Source of the DNA: Dyadobacter crusticola DSM 16708
GTDB taxonomy: Bacteria > Bacteroidota > Bacteroidia > Cytophagales > Spirosomataceae
NCBI RefSeq assembly: GCF_000701505.1
Contig: NZ_JNJB01000024.1
Span: 1-34,666, forward strand
Direction of reading: 5' to 3'
Length of the DNA stretch: 34,666 bases
The position numbers were made by a program, and so were the translations under genes. The notes beneath the pieces are model-generated. The model was not told the origin of the DNA. It searched no databases and worked only from the letters and a program-made list of their open reading frames with translations. This document shows positions 22,332 through 31,320 of the stretch, in pieces. Each line of letters begins with the position of its first letter. The stretch's first letter is position 1.

Positions 22332-23561
22332 ATGAATTCAAAAAAGCGCAACGCTACGCTGTTTCTTTTTATACTTTTTGTTGCAGTCTTCTTTTTAAAG
22401 CAACGTTTTACGGTAGAACTTTATCAGGACGAATTCCACTACCTGCCCACGGCTGTTTATTTCAGTCCCGAACCAATCCCTTCCATTGATCTGCTAAAAA
22501 GCTACAATGAGCTCAATACACCTATCCCATTCATTCTGGGCGGCTGGGTTGTAAGCCTTTTTGGTGATAGTATCCAGTACCTGCGTTTACTGACATTCGT
22601 TTTCAGCTTCGGTTTGTTGATGCTTTTTGTGTGGAACAGCCCTGAAAAGAGCAAGCGTTTCTGGTTGTGTCTGGTCGGTTTACTGCTTTTTCCCAACTAC
22701 TATCTCGTCAGCGTTTATTACTATACGGACATTTTTGCAATGTTCTTTGTGCTGGCGGGCATTGTCGCGTACCTGAAACGAGTGCATTGGGCCGGGATGC
22801 TGCTGTTTGCAGCGGCTGTTTGTTGTCGGCAGTATATGCTGGCATTCCCGGCTGCTGTCGTAGCTTACGAGCTTTTCAATCATTTAAGAATATCGGTCAA
22901 ACCTGCATTGTTGATCAGGAATATCTGGAACGATAAAACCTGGATATGGTACGGAATTGCCGTTTTGAGCATTGTTCCATGGGTTCTGCTCTGGAAAGGC
23001 CCCGCGCCGGCCGCAGTGATGGCCGATCAGCATTACGATTCGGACAAGATCGCACAGTACAATTTCGGTTATCTGATGTATGCGTCGGTAGTAATCGCAG
23101 TTTATCACGTTATTCCGGAATTGATTTTTACCAAAAAGCTGGGTTATTTGTTCCGGTTTCCGTCGCTTTATCCGAAACTATTCGCTGCATTTGTGGCCTT
23201 ACTTGCCGCTGTAATCATTTTTTTTCCCGCCAAACAAGCCTACAATCCGTATTTCACTTGGCCTTATCTCGGTTACATCGATCAGTTATTAATGACAATC
23301 GGAATCAGTGGATTGGTTAAACAGGTCGTTTTCGGACTTTTGGCATTAGTTACTTTGATGCGCTTTTTCTCCCCGAAATTCAATCTTGCAAGCTGGATGG
23401 TCGCATTCAATGTGCTGCTGCTTGGTAAAGCGCAGCTGTCGTGGGACAAATATTCACTGCCGGTAATTATGGCATTGTGGTTCCTGGCGATGTTTGACGA
23501 ACAATGGTCTCTGTCCGAAAACACAGAAGAAATCCCTGAGGCGGCAAATGCAAAATATTAG
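22332..23561 (+). CDS. Multi-pass GT-C glycosyltransferase, ALG10-like
   Basis: 409 residues, about 10 hydrophobic TM segments. Four short motifs line up in order with eukaryotic ALG10/DIE2 alpha-1,2-glucosyltransferases: acidic loop after the first TM QDEFHY (32-37; ALG10 has DEIFH), LNTP (61-64; ITTPPG), YYYTD (129-133; LYYTD) and RQYML (166-170; RQTN). GT-C enzymes use polyprenyl-phosphate sugars and put the acidic loop on the outer face of the membrane. The assignment is mine from motifs, with low overall similarity, so it may simply be a distant GT-C family. It begins 3 nt after murB. Confidence 0.62.
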   Translation: MNSKKRNATLFLFILFVAVFFLKQRFTVELYQDEFHYLPTAVYFSPEPIPSIDLLKSYNELNTPIPFILGGWVVSLFGDSIQYLRLLTFVFSFGLLMLFVWNSPEKSKRFWLCLVGLLLFPNYYLVSVYYYTDIFAMFFVLAGIVAYLKRVHWAGMLLFAAAVCCRQYMLAFPAAVVAYELFNHLRISVKPALLIRNIWNDKTWIWYGIAVLSIVPWVLLWKGPAPAAVMADQHYDSDKIAQYNFGYLMYASVVIAVYHVIPELIFTKKLGYLFRFPSLYPKLFAAFVALLAAVIIFFPAKQAYNPYFTWPYLGYIDQLLMTIGISGLVKQVVFGLLALVTLMRFFSPKFNLASWMVAFNVLLLGKAQLSWDKYSLPVIMALWFLAMFDEQWSLSENTEEIPEAANAKY

Positions 23562-23626
23562 GGATATATTTATATCGGTTGTTTAAACCAATTGAGCGGT
23601 AAGGATTTTAAAAGTTGTTGAATGAA

Positions 23627-25627
23627 ATGAGCTTTACAAGTAAGATCAGTGCCTTCTTCCTGGTTATCCTCGCTGGGATATCACAGGAAACATACGGCCA
23701 GCGTTTTTTTTCAGTCGTCTTCAACAAGCTGCCCAAAGATATGCAGCTGTTTGCACGTGCCGACGACAATACAGCCGAGGTGCCGTTTGCCGGAAGAATA
23801 GAAGCTACCGGCTGGGACCACATGTCAGTAGTTACTTTCCGAAATGGGAAGCAGGTTGATTTGCAGCAGCAGAAGCTGAATTATGCCGGCCAGGATTTCG
23901 CCAGTTTTGAGCTGAAACCGAAGATCAAGGCTGAAATGGCTGATTACGAATTCGCGTTTTACGCTTGCAAGACAGACGATTCGGTGCTGGTCGTAAAACG
24001 AACAGAGATCGTGGCAGGCGATTTTTATGTGATCAGCGGGCAGTCCAATGCAGCAGCGGTCCACTTCGGAAACTGGTCAAGTAAGTATGCCCGTACACTG
24101 GGTAGAACCCCTGACGACAGCCCTGCCCAGACTCTGGGTGACACAATGTGGATACCTTCTTCGTGGTCGTGGCCCTACGCAGGCGCCTGGGGCGTGGAAA
24201 TGCAACGGCGCATTCTGGAAACAGACAGTATCCCTACGTGCGTGATCAACGGTGCTTTACCCGGATCGTACATTCGCTATCATACCGACCGCAATGCTGA
24301 AAATCCTGCTTCATCGAATTTGTATGGATTTTTGTACCAAAGGATCAAAGCCGCCAGGCCGGGCCGCATTCGCGCTTTCTTCTGGTATCAGGGAGAGCAG
24401 GAGGCTTTGGAGGATATCCGCAACTACGAGCAGGAATACGACAAGCTTTTCAAGTACTGGCAGCAGGATTACCCCCAGGTTGACAAGTTTGTAGTGATTC
24501 AAATTCCGGTACTGTTTAATCCTTATTATGTGGCAGGTACTATCCGCGAGTTCCAGCGGAAAACGAAATACATTTATCCGAAAACAGATCATTTTAATGT
24601 AAGCGGCTTGCTAGGATTTGACGGCATCCATTATAGTCTGTCCGGGTACCAGGAGCTGGGTAGAAGGATTCAAAAATTCCTGGCACCGAAGGTTTATGGT
24701 TCTGCGGACAGCAGCAATGTAAATTGCCCGGATGTGCAGAAGATTTATTATTCGTCGGAGCAAAAGGATGAGATAACGCTGGTTTTTGAAGAGGGGCAAA
24801 ACTTGCGCTGGCCCAAAGATACATTGATAGATGATGTCAATGGAACCAAGTTCCTGAAAGGGCTGAAAGATGTTTTTTACTTCGACGGTGATGAATCGAA
24901 GCCGGCGAGCATTGCGTCGGGATCTGCAAGTGGAAATAAGGTTATTTTGAAGCTCGCAGGCAGTTCCAATGCAAGCAAGCTGACCTACCTGCCAGCGTAC
25001 AAAGGTGAGCAGATCAGAATTTATTACGGTCCTTTTCTGACGAATGCACGGGGTTTGGGCGCGTTTTCTTTCCAGGAACTCGCGGTCGCCAATATTATCA
25101 CGTTTGCTGTTTTTGAGGCCAAAGAATCCGAAGCAGCCAGTGTGCTGGTTTCGTGGCAGTCCACCGGTGCGGACAGCTACGTTCTTGAAAAGAAAGGACC
25201 GGATGACACAGAGTTTGTCGCAATCGGCACTTTCAGCGGAAATACCTTGTCATATGAGGATAAAGACGTTTCGCCGGATGAAACTTACAATTATCGCATT
25301 CAGGCTTTCAGTAAAACTTCGCAGTCGCTCGTAAAAACCGCTACTGTAAAAATGCTGCCGCTTTTGGCTGTAAAACCATCACCAAGTGAAATGTTCTGGA
25401 GAGTTTTTCCCAATCCTGTTTCGGCTGCTTTAAAAGTGGAGTTCAAGAACCCAGTGAAGGGACACATCAGGCTGAGCAACGCGCGCGGGCAGTGGGTGCA
25501 CAATGCGCAGCTAAAATCGGAAAGCAGGTATGAAATTGACATTTCAACAATGCCGACCGGCCTCTATATCCTTACAGTAGATCAGGGCGACGGAACTGTG
25601 ATCAGCAGTAAGGTCATCAAGCAGTAA
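23627..25627 (+). CDS. T9SS-exported SGNH esterase (sialate O-acetylesterase-like)
   Basis: 666 residues. Signal peptide, then a beta-sandwich segment, then the SGNH hydrolase: block I GQSNA with nucleophile S140, WYQGEQEA (the GxxE of block III), and DGIHYS with D332 and H335. Later come a jelly-roll-like part, an Fn3 domain (about 505-580, VLVSWQSTGADSYVLEKKG), and a type A T9SS sorting domain: VFPNPVSAALKVEF near residue 590 to GLYILTV...SSKVIKQ at the end. It should be exported to the cell surface and deacetylate a glycan. ATG 23627 is preferred over upstream TTG 23615. Confidence 0.9.
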   Translation: MSFTSKISAFFLVILAGISQETYGQRFFSVVFNKLPKDMQLFARADDNTAEVPFAGRIEATGWDHMSVVTFRNGKQVDLQQQKLNYAGQDFASFELKPKIKAEMADYEFAFYACKTDDSVLVVKRTEIVAGDFYVISGQSNAAAVHFGNWSSKYARTLGRTPDDSPAQTLGDTMWIPSSWSWPYAGAWGVEMQRRILETDSIPTCVINGALPGSYIRYHTDRNAENPASSNLYGFLYQRIKAARPGRIRAFFWYQGEQEALEDIRNYEQEYDKLFKYWQQDYPQVDKFVVIQIPVLFNPYYVAGTIREFQRKTKYIYPKTDHFNVSGLLGFDGIHYSLSGYQELGRRIQKFLAPKVYGSADSSNVNCPDVQKIYYSSEQKDEITLVFEEGQNLRWPKDTLIDDVNGTKFLKGLKDVFYFDGDESKPASIASGSASGNKVILKLAGSSNASKLTYLPAYKGEQIRIYYGPFLTNARGLGAFSFQELAVANIITFAVFEAKESEAASVLVSWQSTGADSYVLEKKGPDDTEFVAIGTFSGNTLSYEDKDVSPDETYNYRIQAFSKTSQSLVKTATVKMLPLLAVKPSPSEMFWRVFPNPVSAALKVEFKNPVKGHIRLSNARGQWVHNAQLKSESRYEIDISTMPTGLYILTVDQGDGTVISSKVIKQ

Positions 25628-25659
25628 CAAAAATGGGTAGCGAAGGCTACCCATTTTTG
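25628..25659. terminator. Bidirectional terminator between the esterase and GT2 genes
   Basis: CAAAAATGGGTAGC (25628-25641) and GCTACCCATTTTTG (25646-25659) pair perfectly over 14 bp with a GAAG tetraloop, right after the esterase stop and 20 nt from the GT2 stop. Confidence 0.92.
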
Positions 25660-25679
25660 TTTACAATATCTCTTAGATC

Positions 25680-26390
25680 TCAGCTTCCCAATCCATACCG
25701 TACAATGCAGTACAATGCGCGGAAACCGTCTTTCCAGTTTATCTTCTTGCCTTCCTCGTAAGTCCGGCCGTAATAAGATACACCTACCTCATATATTCTG
25801 ATCTTGGGTATTTTAGCAATCTTCGCTGTTACTTCCGGCTCGAAACCAAAGCGTTTCTCATGAAGTGAAAGGTTTTTAAGCAAATCGGCCCTGAAAAGCT
25901 TGTAGCAGGTTTCCATATCCGTCAGGTTCAGGTTAGTGAACATATTGCTCAGGAATGTCAGGAACTTGTTGCCGATCGTGTGCCAGAAGAACAGAATTCT
26001 GTGCGGTCTTCCACCCATGAAGCGGGAGCCGTAAACTACATCGGCGTACCCGTCGACAACCGGTTTCAGTAAAATGTTAAATTCCTGGGGATCATATTCC
26101 AGATCCGCATCCTGCACGATAATGTAATCACCCGTAGCGCGTCGAAATCCTGTGTGCAGTGCTGCTCCTTTCCCCTGATTGTATTCGTGACGATAATAAC
26201 TTACTTCCAGAAGCGGGTTTTCAGCCATAAATCGCTGTGCTACTCCCTCGGTATTATCTGAGGAACAGTCATTTACAATTACGATCTCTTTCTGAAAACC
26301 ACTTATCAATTCAACGGATTTAAGCTTGTCCAGCACTTTCCAAATTGTTTTCTCTTCGTTGTAGGCAGGAACTATGACTGATAATTTCAT
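25680..26390 (-). CDS. Family 2 glycosyltransferase (dolichyl-phosphate-mannose synthase-like)
   Basis: 236 residues, single GT-A domain without TM helices. KLSVIVPAYNEEKTIWKVL starts the nucleotide-binding half; VNDCSSDNTE and the metal-binding DAD in YIIVQDADLEYDP follow; GSRFMGG is typical of DPM1/polyprenyl-phosphate glycosyltransferases. It probably charges undecaprenyl phosphate with a hexose, which could supply donors for GT-C enzymes such as the ALG10-like protein (inference). It starts 51 nt after the ROK kinase stop on the same strand. Confidence 0.92.
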   Translation of the reverse strand: MKLSVIVPAYNEEKTIWKVLDKLKSVELISGFQKEIVIVNDCSSDNTEGVAQRFMAENPLLEVSYYRHEYNQGKGAALHTGFRRATGDYIIVQDADLEYDPQEFNILLKPVVDGYADVVYGSRFMGGRPHRILFFWHTIGNKFLTFLSNMFTNLNLTDMETCYKLFRADLLKNLSLHEKRFGFEPEVTAKIAKIPKIRIYEVGVSYYGRTYEEGKKINWKDGFRALYCIVRYGLGS

Positions 26391-26440
26391 CCGGAACTAG
26401 TAACGTATATGGCTAATATGAAGTTGTAAATCGCAGTATG

Positions 26441-27349
26441 TCAATCAAAACATAACGAAGCCGCTCCAAGTAATCCTGCATCGTTGGCAAGTGTAGCGCG
26501 TTTGATGCTGATTGTTTTTAGATAGTAAGGAGTTAACCAGTACTGAAAGCGTTCGTTAATTGCCGGCAAAATAAATTCAAACGAAGCAGAAATGCCACCG
26601 CCAATCAAAATAGTAGTAATATCCAGTATACGGACCATTGAAACGAGGCCTTCTCCCAGCAAATAACCCATTTCGTAGAATACCTGCTTGGCAAGCTCGT
26701 CACCACCGGAAGCAGCGGCTACCAAGCCAGTCGTAGAGATAGTACCATCAGAAGGAAGCTGCGTTGTGCCGGTATATGCTGCGCGCATGGAATTAGCCAG
26801 GTCAAGCAGTTCTTTTTTACCGATGTTTCTTTCCAATACCTTGCCGTTTTTCGAGGGTATGTGGCCAGGTTCCATTGCATTACCGCCGCCACCTTTGAAA
26901 ACTTTCTTATCTATAATCGCCGCTCCGCCGATTCCTGTTCCCAGGGTTACGAAAATGTAATCTTCCGGTAGTTTATCTTCTCCAAAATAATACTCTCCCA
27001 AAGCAGCTGCATTGGCGTCATTTTCAAGGTAGAAGTCGTGCATTGGAAAACGTGCTTTCAGATCGGGCACGATTGCGATACCATCTATCTCGGGAATTGC
27101 AGTAATTTCAATCAATGTAGTCCGGTCGCGGGTAGTCAACCCCGGAACTCCGATTCCCACTCGTTTTACCTCGGGATATTCGACTAGCTGCAATGCGATT
27201 GCATCACCCAAACGATCTATAAAATGTCCTGAGCTGCGCCAGCTGGCGGTATCATGGCTGTAAAAATTTGAAATTCTCCCATCCGTAGCGTCAACGATTC
27301 CCATTTTTACGTTAGTACCGCCCACGTCTATACCGAGGTATTGTTCCAT
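26441..27349 (-). CDS. ROK-family sugar kinase (glucokinase-like)
   Basis: 302 residues. Phosphorylates a hexose, most likely glucose or an N-acetyl-amino sugar. Phosphate-binding loop LGIDVGGTNVK (5-15), catalytic D111 in LENDANAAALGE, and the second phosphate loop TLGTGIGG (135-142) are present, as is E160/H163 in MEPGH. The zinc-binding CxCGxxGCxE motif of classical ROK proteins is absent: NGKVLERNIGKKELLD occupies that place. The gene is followed by the GT2 gene and preceded by a weak terminator after the SDR gene. Confidence 0.9.
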   Translation of the reverse strand: MEQYLGIDVGGTNVKMGIVDATDGRISNFYSHDTASWRSSGHFIDRLGDAIALQLVEYPEVKRVGIGVPGLTTRDRTTLIEITAIPEIDGIAIVPDLKARFPMHDFYLENDANAAALGEYYFGEDKLPEDYIFVTLGTGIGGAAIIDKKVFKGGGGNAMEPGHIPSKNGKVLERNIGKKELLDLANSMRAAYTGTTQLPSDGTISTTGLVAAASGGDELAKQVFYEMGYLLGEGLVSMVRILDITTILIGGGISASFEFILPAINERFQYWLTPYYLKTISIKRATLANDAGLLGAASLCFD

Positions 27350-27389
27350 GAAAAAAGTTAAAGGTTTAATAAATAATTTTAAAAATGCG

Positions 27390-27407
27390 GCAATTTACTA
27401 AAATTGC
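27390..27407 (-). terminator. Weak terminator after the SDR gene
   Basis: GCAATTT (27390-27396) pairs with AAATTGC (27401-27407), loop ACTA. On the minus strand a short run ATTTTTAAAATT follows. It separates the SDR from the ROK kinase; strength is doubtful. Confidence 0.45.
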
Positions 27408-27421
27408 GCTTTGTACACTAA

Positions 27422-28132
27422 TCAATCCAGGTCTCCTAACTGCGGCCGGATCAATATTTCTTCTACGACAGTCCGCCCGGAAAGCGAGTAAGTTGACCAG
27501 ATAGCTTCTGCAACGTCTTTAGGATCAATAAATCGCTCTTCCGGCAAATCAGTGCCTTTCCAGCTATCGGTCAATGTAGCTCCGGGAATTACCGCAGTTA
27601 CTCTTACATTGTGGGGCTTCATTTCTTCCCTGAGCACCTTGGTCATTCCGTAAAGTGCGAACTTGGATATGCAGTAAGAACCTCCGTTTGGGTATGCAAT
27701 GATGCTGGCCGTAGAGCAAAGCGTAAAAATGTGCCCTTTCCTGGCCGCAGTCATTTCCGGAAGCAATCCTCTTGTGAGGTGATATGCGCTGTACAGGTTT
27801 GTCTCAATCGTTTTTTCCAAAACCCCTTCTTCTTCATTATGTACCTGCCCGGGGATAAATACTCCGGTATTGTTGATTAGTACCTCTGCAAAACGGTTTT
27901 GAGATTTGATAAAATCGATAAATGCATTCACCTGAGATCGCTCGGACAAGTCAGCCTGAAAGACAGCGACCTCTCTTGCGGGATAAGTTTCGTTGAATTG
28001 GCGTTTGAGTTGCAGCAGGTCGTCGTTGTTCCTGGCGCAGGTGACTACATCAAACCCGCCTTGCAGAAATCGCTCAATTACCGCCCGACCAATTCCCTTT
28101 GTACCGCCGGTAACTACCGCTAATGGATTCAT
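27422..28132 (-). CDS. Short-chain dehydrogenase/reductase
   Basis: 236 residues, classical SDR. Cofactor site TGGTKGIG (8-15), NNTG at 87-90 (usual NNAG), catalytic S140, Y153 and K157 (YCISKFA). The C-A-R after the second strand (TCARN) suggests NADP preference. LREEMKPHNVRVTAVIPGATLT is the usual segment after the active site. The substrate is unknown; similar proteins are annotated as 3-ketoacyl-ACP reductase or sepiapterin-reductase-like. It is divergent from mlaE, with 59 nt between start codons. Confidence 0.92.
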   Translation of the reverse strand: MNPLAVVTGGTKGIGRAVIERFLQGGFDVVTCARNNDDLLQLKRQFNETYPAREVAVFQADLSERSQVNAFIDFIKSQNRFAEVLINNTGVFIPGQVHNEEEGVLEKTIETNLYSAYHLTRGLLPEMTAARKGHIFTLCSTASIIAYPNGGSYCISKFALYGMTKVLREEMKPHNVRVTAVIPGATLTDSWKGTDLPEERFIDPKDVAEAIWSTYSLSGRTVVEEILIRPQLGDLD

Positions 28133-28191
28133 TTTTATAAATGCTTCTTTTTTGCCTAATTTTCCCGAAAATATTGAATACTATTAAGATT

Positions 28192-28920
28192 ATGTCTGTA
28201 ATCGGGAAATACTTTATTTTTTTGGGAGCGTTGTTCGGAAAGGGGGAGAAGCTCTCGGTTTACTGGCGGAGGCTGATGGAGGAATGTGTCGGGATCGGGG
28301 TAAGTTCGATATTTATCGTCGCGATTGTTTCTACATTCATAGGCGCAGTTTCGTGCATTCAGACAGCCTATAACCTGGTAAGCCCGATCATTCCGATTTC
28401 AACTGTTGCATTGATTGTGCGGGATATGGAAATCCTCGAACTCGCGCCTACCATTACCTGCATCGTGCTCGCCGGCAAAGTAGGCTCCAATATCGCTTCT
28501 GAACTCGGTACCATGCGCATTACTGAGCAGGTAGACGCGCTGGAAGTAATGGGGATCAATTCTGCCTCTTACCTTGTTCTTCCCAAAGTAGTGGCTGCAA
28601 TGATCACTTTTCCGATGCTTGTTATTTTTTCTGCATTCCTCGGGATTTTGGGAGGTTATCTGGCAGGTACTCTAACGGGCGTTATCACGGAAAGGGACTA
28701 TTTGTACGGAATCAGAGATTCATTTGTGCCTTATAACATCTTCTTTATGTGCGTAAAACCCTTCGTATTCGGGTTTTTGATCGCGACGATCTCTTCATTT
28801 AAGGGATACTATACCGAGGGCGGCGCATTGGAAGTAGGCAAGTCGAGTACCGGGGCAGTTACCAACAGTTGTATTTCCATTCTGGTAGCCGATTATCTGC
28901 TCGCACAGTTGCTGTTGTAA
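28192..28920 (+). CDS. mlaE: MlaE-family lipid-transport permease
   Basis: 242 residues, five to six TM helices. Motifs of MlaE/YrbE: GVSSIFIVAIVSTFIGAVS, LAPTITCIVLAGKVGSNIASELGTMRITEQVDALEVMGIN (the coupling helix with ELGTM...EQ.DAL..MG), FPMLVIFSAFLGILGGYL and FKGYYTEGGALEVGKSSTGAVTNS. With MlaF it forms the inner-membrane core of an MCE-type transporter that moves phospholipids between membranes. ATG 28192 is chosen; an upstream start at 28141 would add a non-conserved hydrophobic stretch. mlaF follows 29 nt later. No MCE-domain (mlaD) gene lies downstream. Confidence 0.93.
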   Translation: MSVIGKYFIFLGALFGKGEKLSVYWRRLMEECVGIGVSSIFIVAIVSTFIGAVSCIQTAYNLVSPIIPISTVALIVRDMEILELAPTITCIVLAGKVGSNIASELGTMRITEQVDALEVMGINSASYLVLPKVVAAMITFPMLVIFSAFLGILGGYLAGTLTGVITERDYLYGIRDSFVPYNIFFMCVKPFVFGFLIATISSFKGYYTEGGALEVGKSSTGAVTNSCISILVADYLLAQLLL

Positions 28921-28949
28921 CGTTAAAGGCGCCATCATTTTACCATGCG

Positions 28950-29696
28950 ATGATTGAGATCAGTAATATTTTCAAAGCTTTCAACGGGAAACAGGTTTTA
29001 AAAGGTATTTCCGCGAATTTTAAAAAAGGGGAAACCAACCTGATCATCGGCGGAAGCGGAACCGGTAAAAGTGTTTTGCTCAAATGCATGATCGGCCTTG
29101 TTAAGCCCGACCAGGGCAATGTTATATACGACGGCCGGGACTTTTATAACAGCGATAAGGAAATGCAGCAGTCCATTCGCCGTGAAATGGGTGTGCTTTT
29201 TCAGGGTGGCGCTCTGTTCGATTCGAAGACGGTTGAGGAAAATGTACGTTTTCCATTGGATATGCTCACAGATCAGTCTGCACAAGAAAAGCAGGAGCGC
29301 GTTGCATTCTGTCTTCAAAGGGTTGGCCTGGAAGCGGCGGCGAAAAGAATGCCTTCCGAGATCAGCGGCGGGATGAAAAAGCGCGTGGGAATTGCCCGCG
29401 CTATTGTAATGAACCCCATGTACCTCTTTTGCGATGAGCCTAACTCCGGGCTTGATCCGCTCACTTCGGTAAAGATTGACGAGCTGATCAAAGAGATCAC
29501 CGAAGAATATCAGATCACCACTATCATCATCACACACGATATGAATTCGGTAATGGAAATCGGCCAGAATATCATGTTCCTGTACCAGGGAGACAAACTG
29601 TGGGAAGGTGTCAATTCAGATATTACCAAAACCACTGTTCCCGAACTGAAAGAGTTTCTTTTCTCCAATAAGCTGCTGCGCGAAATGCAGCCTTAA
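28950..29696 (+). CDS. mlaF: MlaF-family ABC transporter ATPase
   Basis: 248 residues. Walker A GGSGTGKS (34-41), Q-loop LFQGGALFDS, signature ISGGMKKRVGIARA, Walker B YLFCDEPNSGLDP, and the H-loop ITHDMNSV. The signature ISGGM, the FQ-GGALFDS segment and the GLDP D-loop are typical of MlaF rather than of other importers. It drives the MlaE permease. It ends 10 nt before the convergent flippase stop, with no terminator visible between them. Confidence 0.94.
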   Translation: MIEISNIFKAFNGKQVLKGISANFKKGETNLIIGGSGTGKSVLLKCMIGLVKPDQGNVIYDGRDFYNSDKEMQQSIRREMGVLFQGGALFDSKTVEENVRFPLDMLTDQSAQEKQERVAFCLQRVGLEAAAKRMPSEISGGMKKRVGIARAIVMNPMYLFCDEPNSGLDPLTSVKIDELIKEITEEYQITTIIITHDMNSVMEIGQNIMFLYQGDKLWEGVNSDITKTTVPELKEFLFSNKLLREMQP

Positions 29697-29706
29697 CTAA
29701 TCTGCC

Positions 29707-31206
29707 TCATCTCCGGAATGCAGGAAGATTTTTTCTTTCCAGCATAAAAACAACAGCAGCAAACAGCGCAAACAGGATAATGTGCAGCGTGGCGGAAAGC
29801 CAGAGCTCCGGTATTTTTACAAGGGAAGAAAGAAAGATCAAAGCGCCTCCACCTGCCAGATAGCCCAAAGCGGACTTTACGTCGTAAGGTACGGGATAAA
29901 ATTTCTGCCCGTAATAATAACACAAGACAAGCATTACCAGTCCCGACAATGCAAATGCCACTGCGAATCCCAGATAGCCGATTTGCGGAACCAGCAGGAA
30001 GCTGGTGATTATAGTAATGCCAGCTCCGGTAAGTGTGAACCAGGTTCCGTATTGCGTCTGATCTGTTAGCTTAAACCAAGTCGCGATATTATAGTAAATA
30101 CCCAGGAACAGATATCCTGCGAGCAGCCAGGGCACCACAGGCAGGCCTTCATGGTAAATTTTCTGTTTGAGAAATATCTCGGCAAACAAGTCGAGGTTCA
30201 ATGAGATCCCGACCCACATCAATGCGCAGATGATGATAAAGTATTTGGTCACCTTGGCGAATATCGGCGGCGCATTCTTGTCTTCCCCTTTCGTGAAGAA
30301 GAATGGTTCGGCGGCGTATTTGAAAGCCTGTATAGCCAGGTTCATGAAGATCGAAAGCTTGTAGCATTGCACATAGATACCAATTGCCGTTTTGGTGCTG
30401 CGACCAGGATAAAAGCCTTCGGGAAGTAAAAACTGAATGAATGTACGGTCAAAAAGCATGTTGATCACCCCGCCCGCATTCATGATCAGAATTGGAAAAG
30501 CATATACCCAGACAGGTTGAAAAAGGGTTTTGTCAAAAACAAAGCGAAATCCGGCAAACTCTTTCCGCAGTGACACAAAGAAGAGCAGATTGGCAATGAG
30601 GTTGGCAAGAACAATGTAATCCGGCGCATGAACGGGATTATAAAACAGGTCGACTGCGGGTTTCAGGAGCGACAGATATTTCCCCTGGTAAATGTCCCGG
30701 CAAACAATCAGGAAAAATAGGTTTAGCAGGATGGTAATGACAATGTTTACGAGGCGCACCGTCACGAACTTTTTCCCTTTTCCTTCCAGCCTCAGCCTCG
30801 CGAATGGAATCGAAATAATCGCATCCGTCGCCATAATTGCCGCAAACATCCTGACGATGTTAGCACTTTCAGGATAGCGGATCGCCTCGGCCACCTGGGG
30901 TGCAAAAACGAAGATCAGCCCGGAAAAAACCAGGCTGACCAGCATAACTGCACTTAAAATAAGATTATAGTAGGTTCTTCGATCTGCCTCCTGCCGCGCA
31001 AAGCGGAAGAAGGCTGTTTCCATTCCAAAAGTATAAATAACCATTGTCAGGCCTGCGTAAGCATACAATTGGCCCTGGGCCGCAATCTGCTCGGGTTTAA
31101 ACAGCCCGGTATGGAGGGGAACCAGCAGGTAGTTCAGGAAACGGCCCAGCATAGTGCTGATCCCGTACATGGCGGTTTCCCCCGCTAACTTCTTTAAAAC
31201 ACCCAT
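29707..31206 (-). CDS. Wzx-like polysaccharide flippase (MOP superfamily)
   Basis: 499 residues with about 14 hydrophobic segments. The N-terminus KKLAGETAMYGISTMLGRFLNYLLVPLHTGLF is the usual start of the polysaccharide_synt family, and FGMETAFFRFARQE, AFKYAAEPFFFTKGEDKN and YYNIATWFKLTDQT (conserved among Bacteroidota homologues as far as I recall) are present. It would flip undecaprenyl-linked oligosaccharides or related lipids. No polymerase or other O-antigen gene is adjacent. A possible -7 box lies upstream at 31274-31281. Confidence 0.92.
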   Translation of the reverse strand: MGVLKKLAGETAMYGISTMLGRFLNYLLVPLHTGLFKPEQIAAQGQLYAYAGLTMVIYTFGMETAFFRFARQEADRRTYYNLILSAVMLVSLVFSGLIFVFAPQVAEAIRYPESANIVRMFAAIMATDAIISIPFARLRLEGKGKKFVTVRLVNIVITILLNLFFLIVCRDIYQGKYLSLLKPAVDLFYNPVHAPDYIVLANLIANLLFFVSLRKEFAGFRFVFDKTLFQPVWVYAFPILIMNAGGVINMLFDRTFIQFLLPEGFYPGRSTKTAIGIYVQCYKLSIFMNLAIQAFKYAAEPFFFTKGEDKNAPPIFAKVTKYFIIICALMWVGISLNLDLFAEIFLKQKIYHEGLPVVPWLLAGYLFLGIYYNIATWFKLTDQTQYGTWFTLTGAGITIITSFLLVPQIGYLGFAVAFALSGLVMLVLCYYYGQKFYPVPYDVKSALGYLAGGGALIFLSSLVKIPELWLSATLHIILFALFAAVVFMLERKNLPAFRR

Positions 31207-31273
31207 ATTTTGTTGCCTGGCAATACTTGCAAAGCTTATTCAGAAAGTATCAGTATAATCATATATGAACAAG

Positions 31274-31281
31274 CAAATATA
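31274..31281 (-). promoter_or_regulatory. Possible -7 element for the flippase gene
   Basis: The minus strand reads TATATTTG, an exact TAnnTTTG, about 68 nt before the ATG. No -33 box is visible at the usual distance. Confidence 0.33.
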
Positions 31282-31320
31282 GGTGATGGTTGTTTAAGAT
31301 TGCACGCGCAGAAATGCAGG

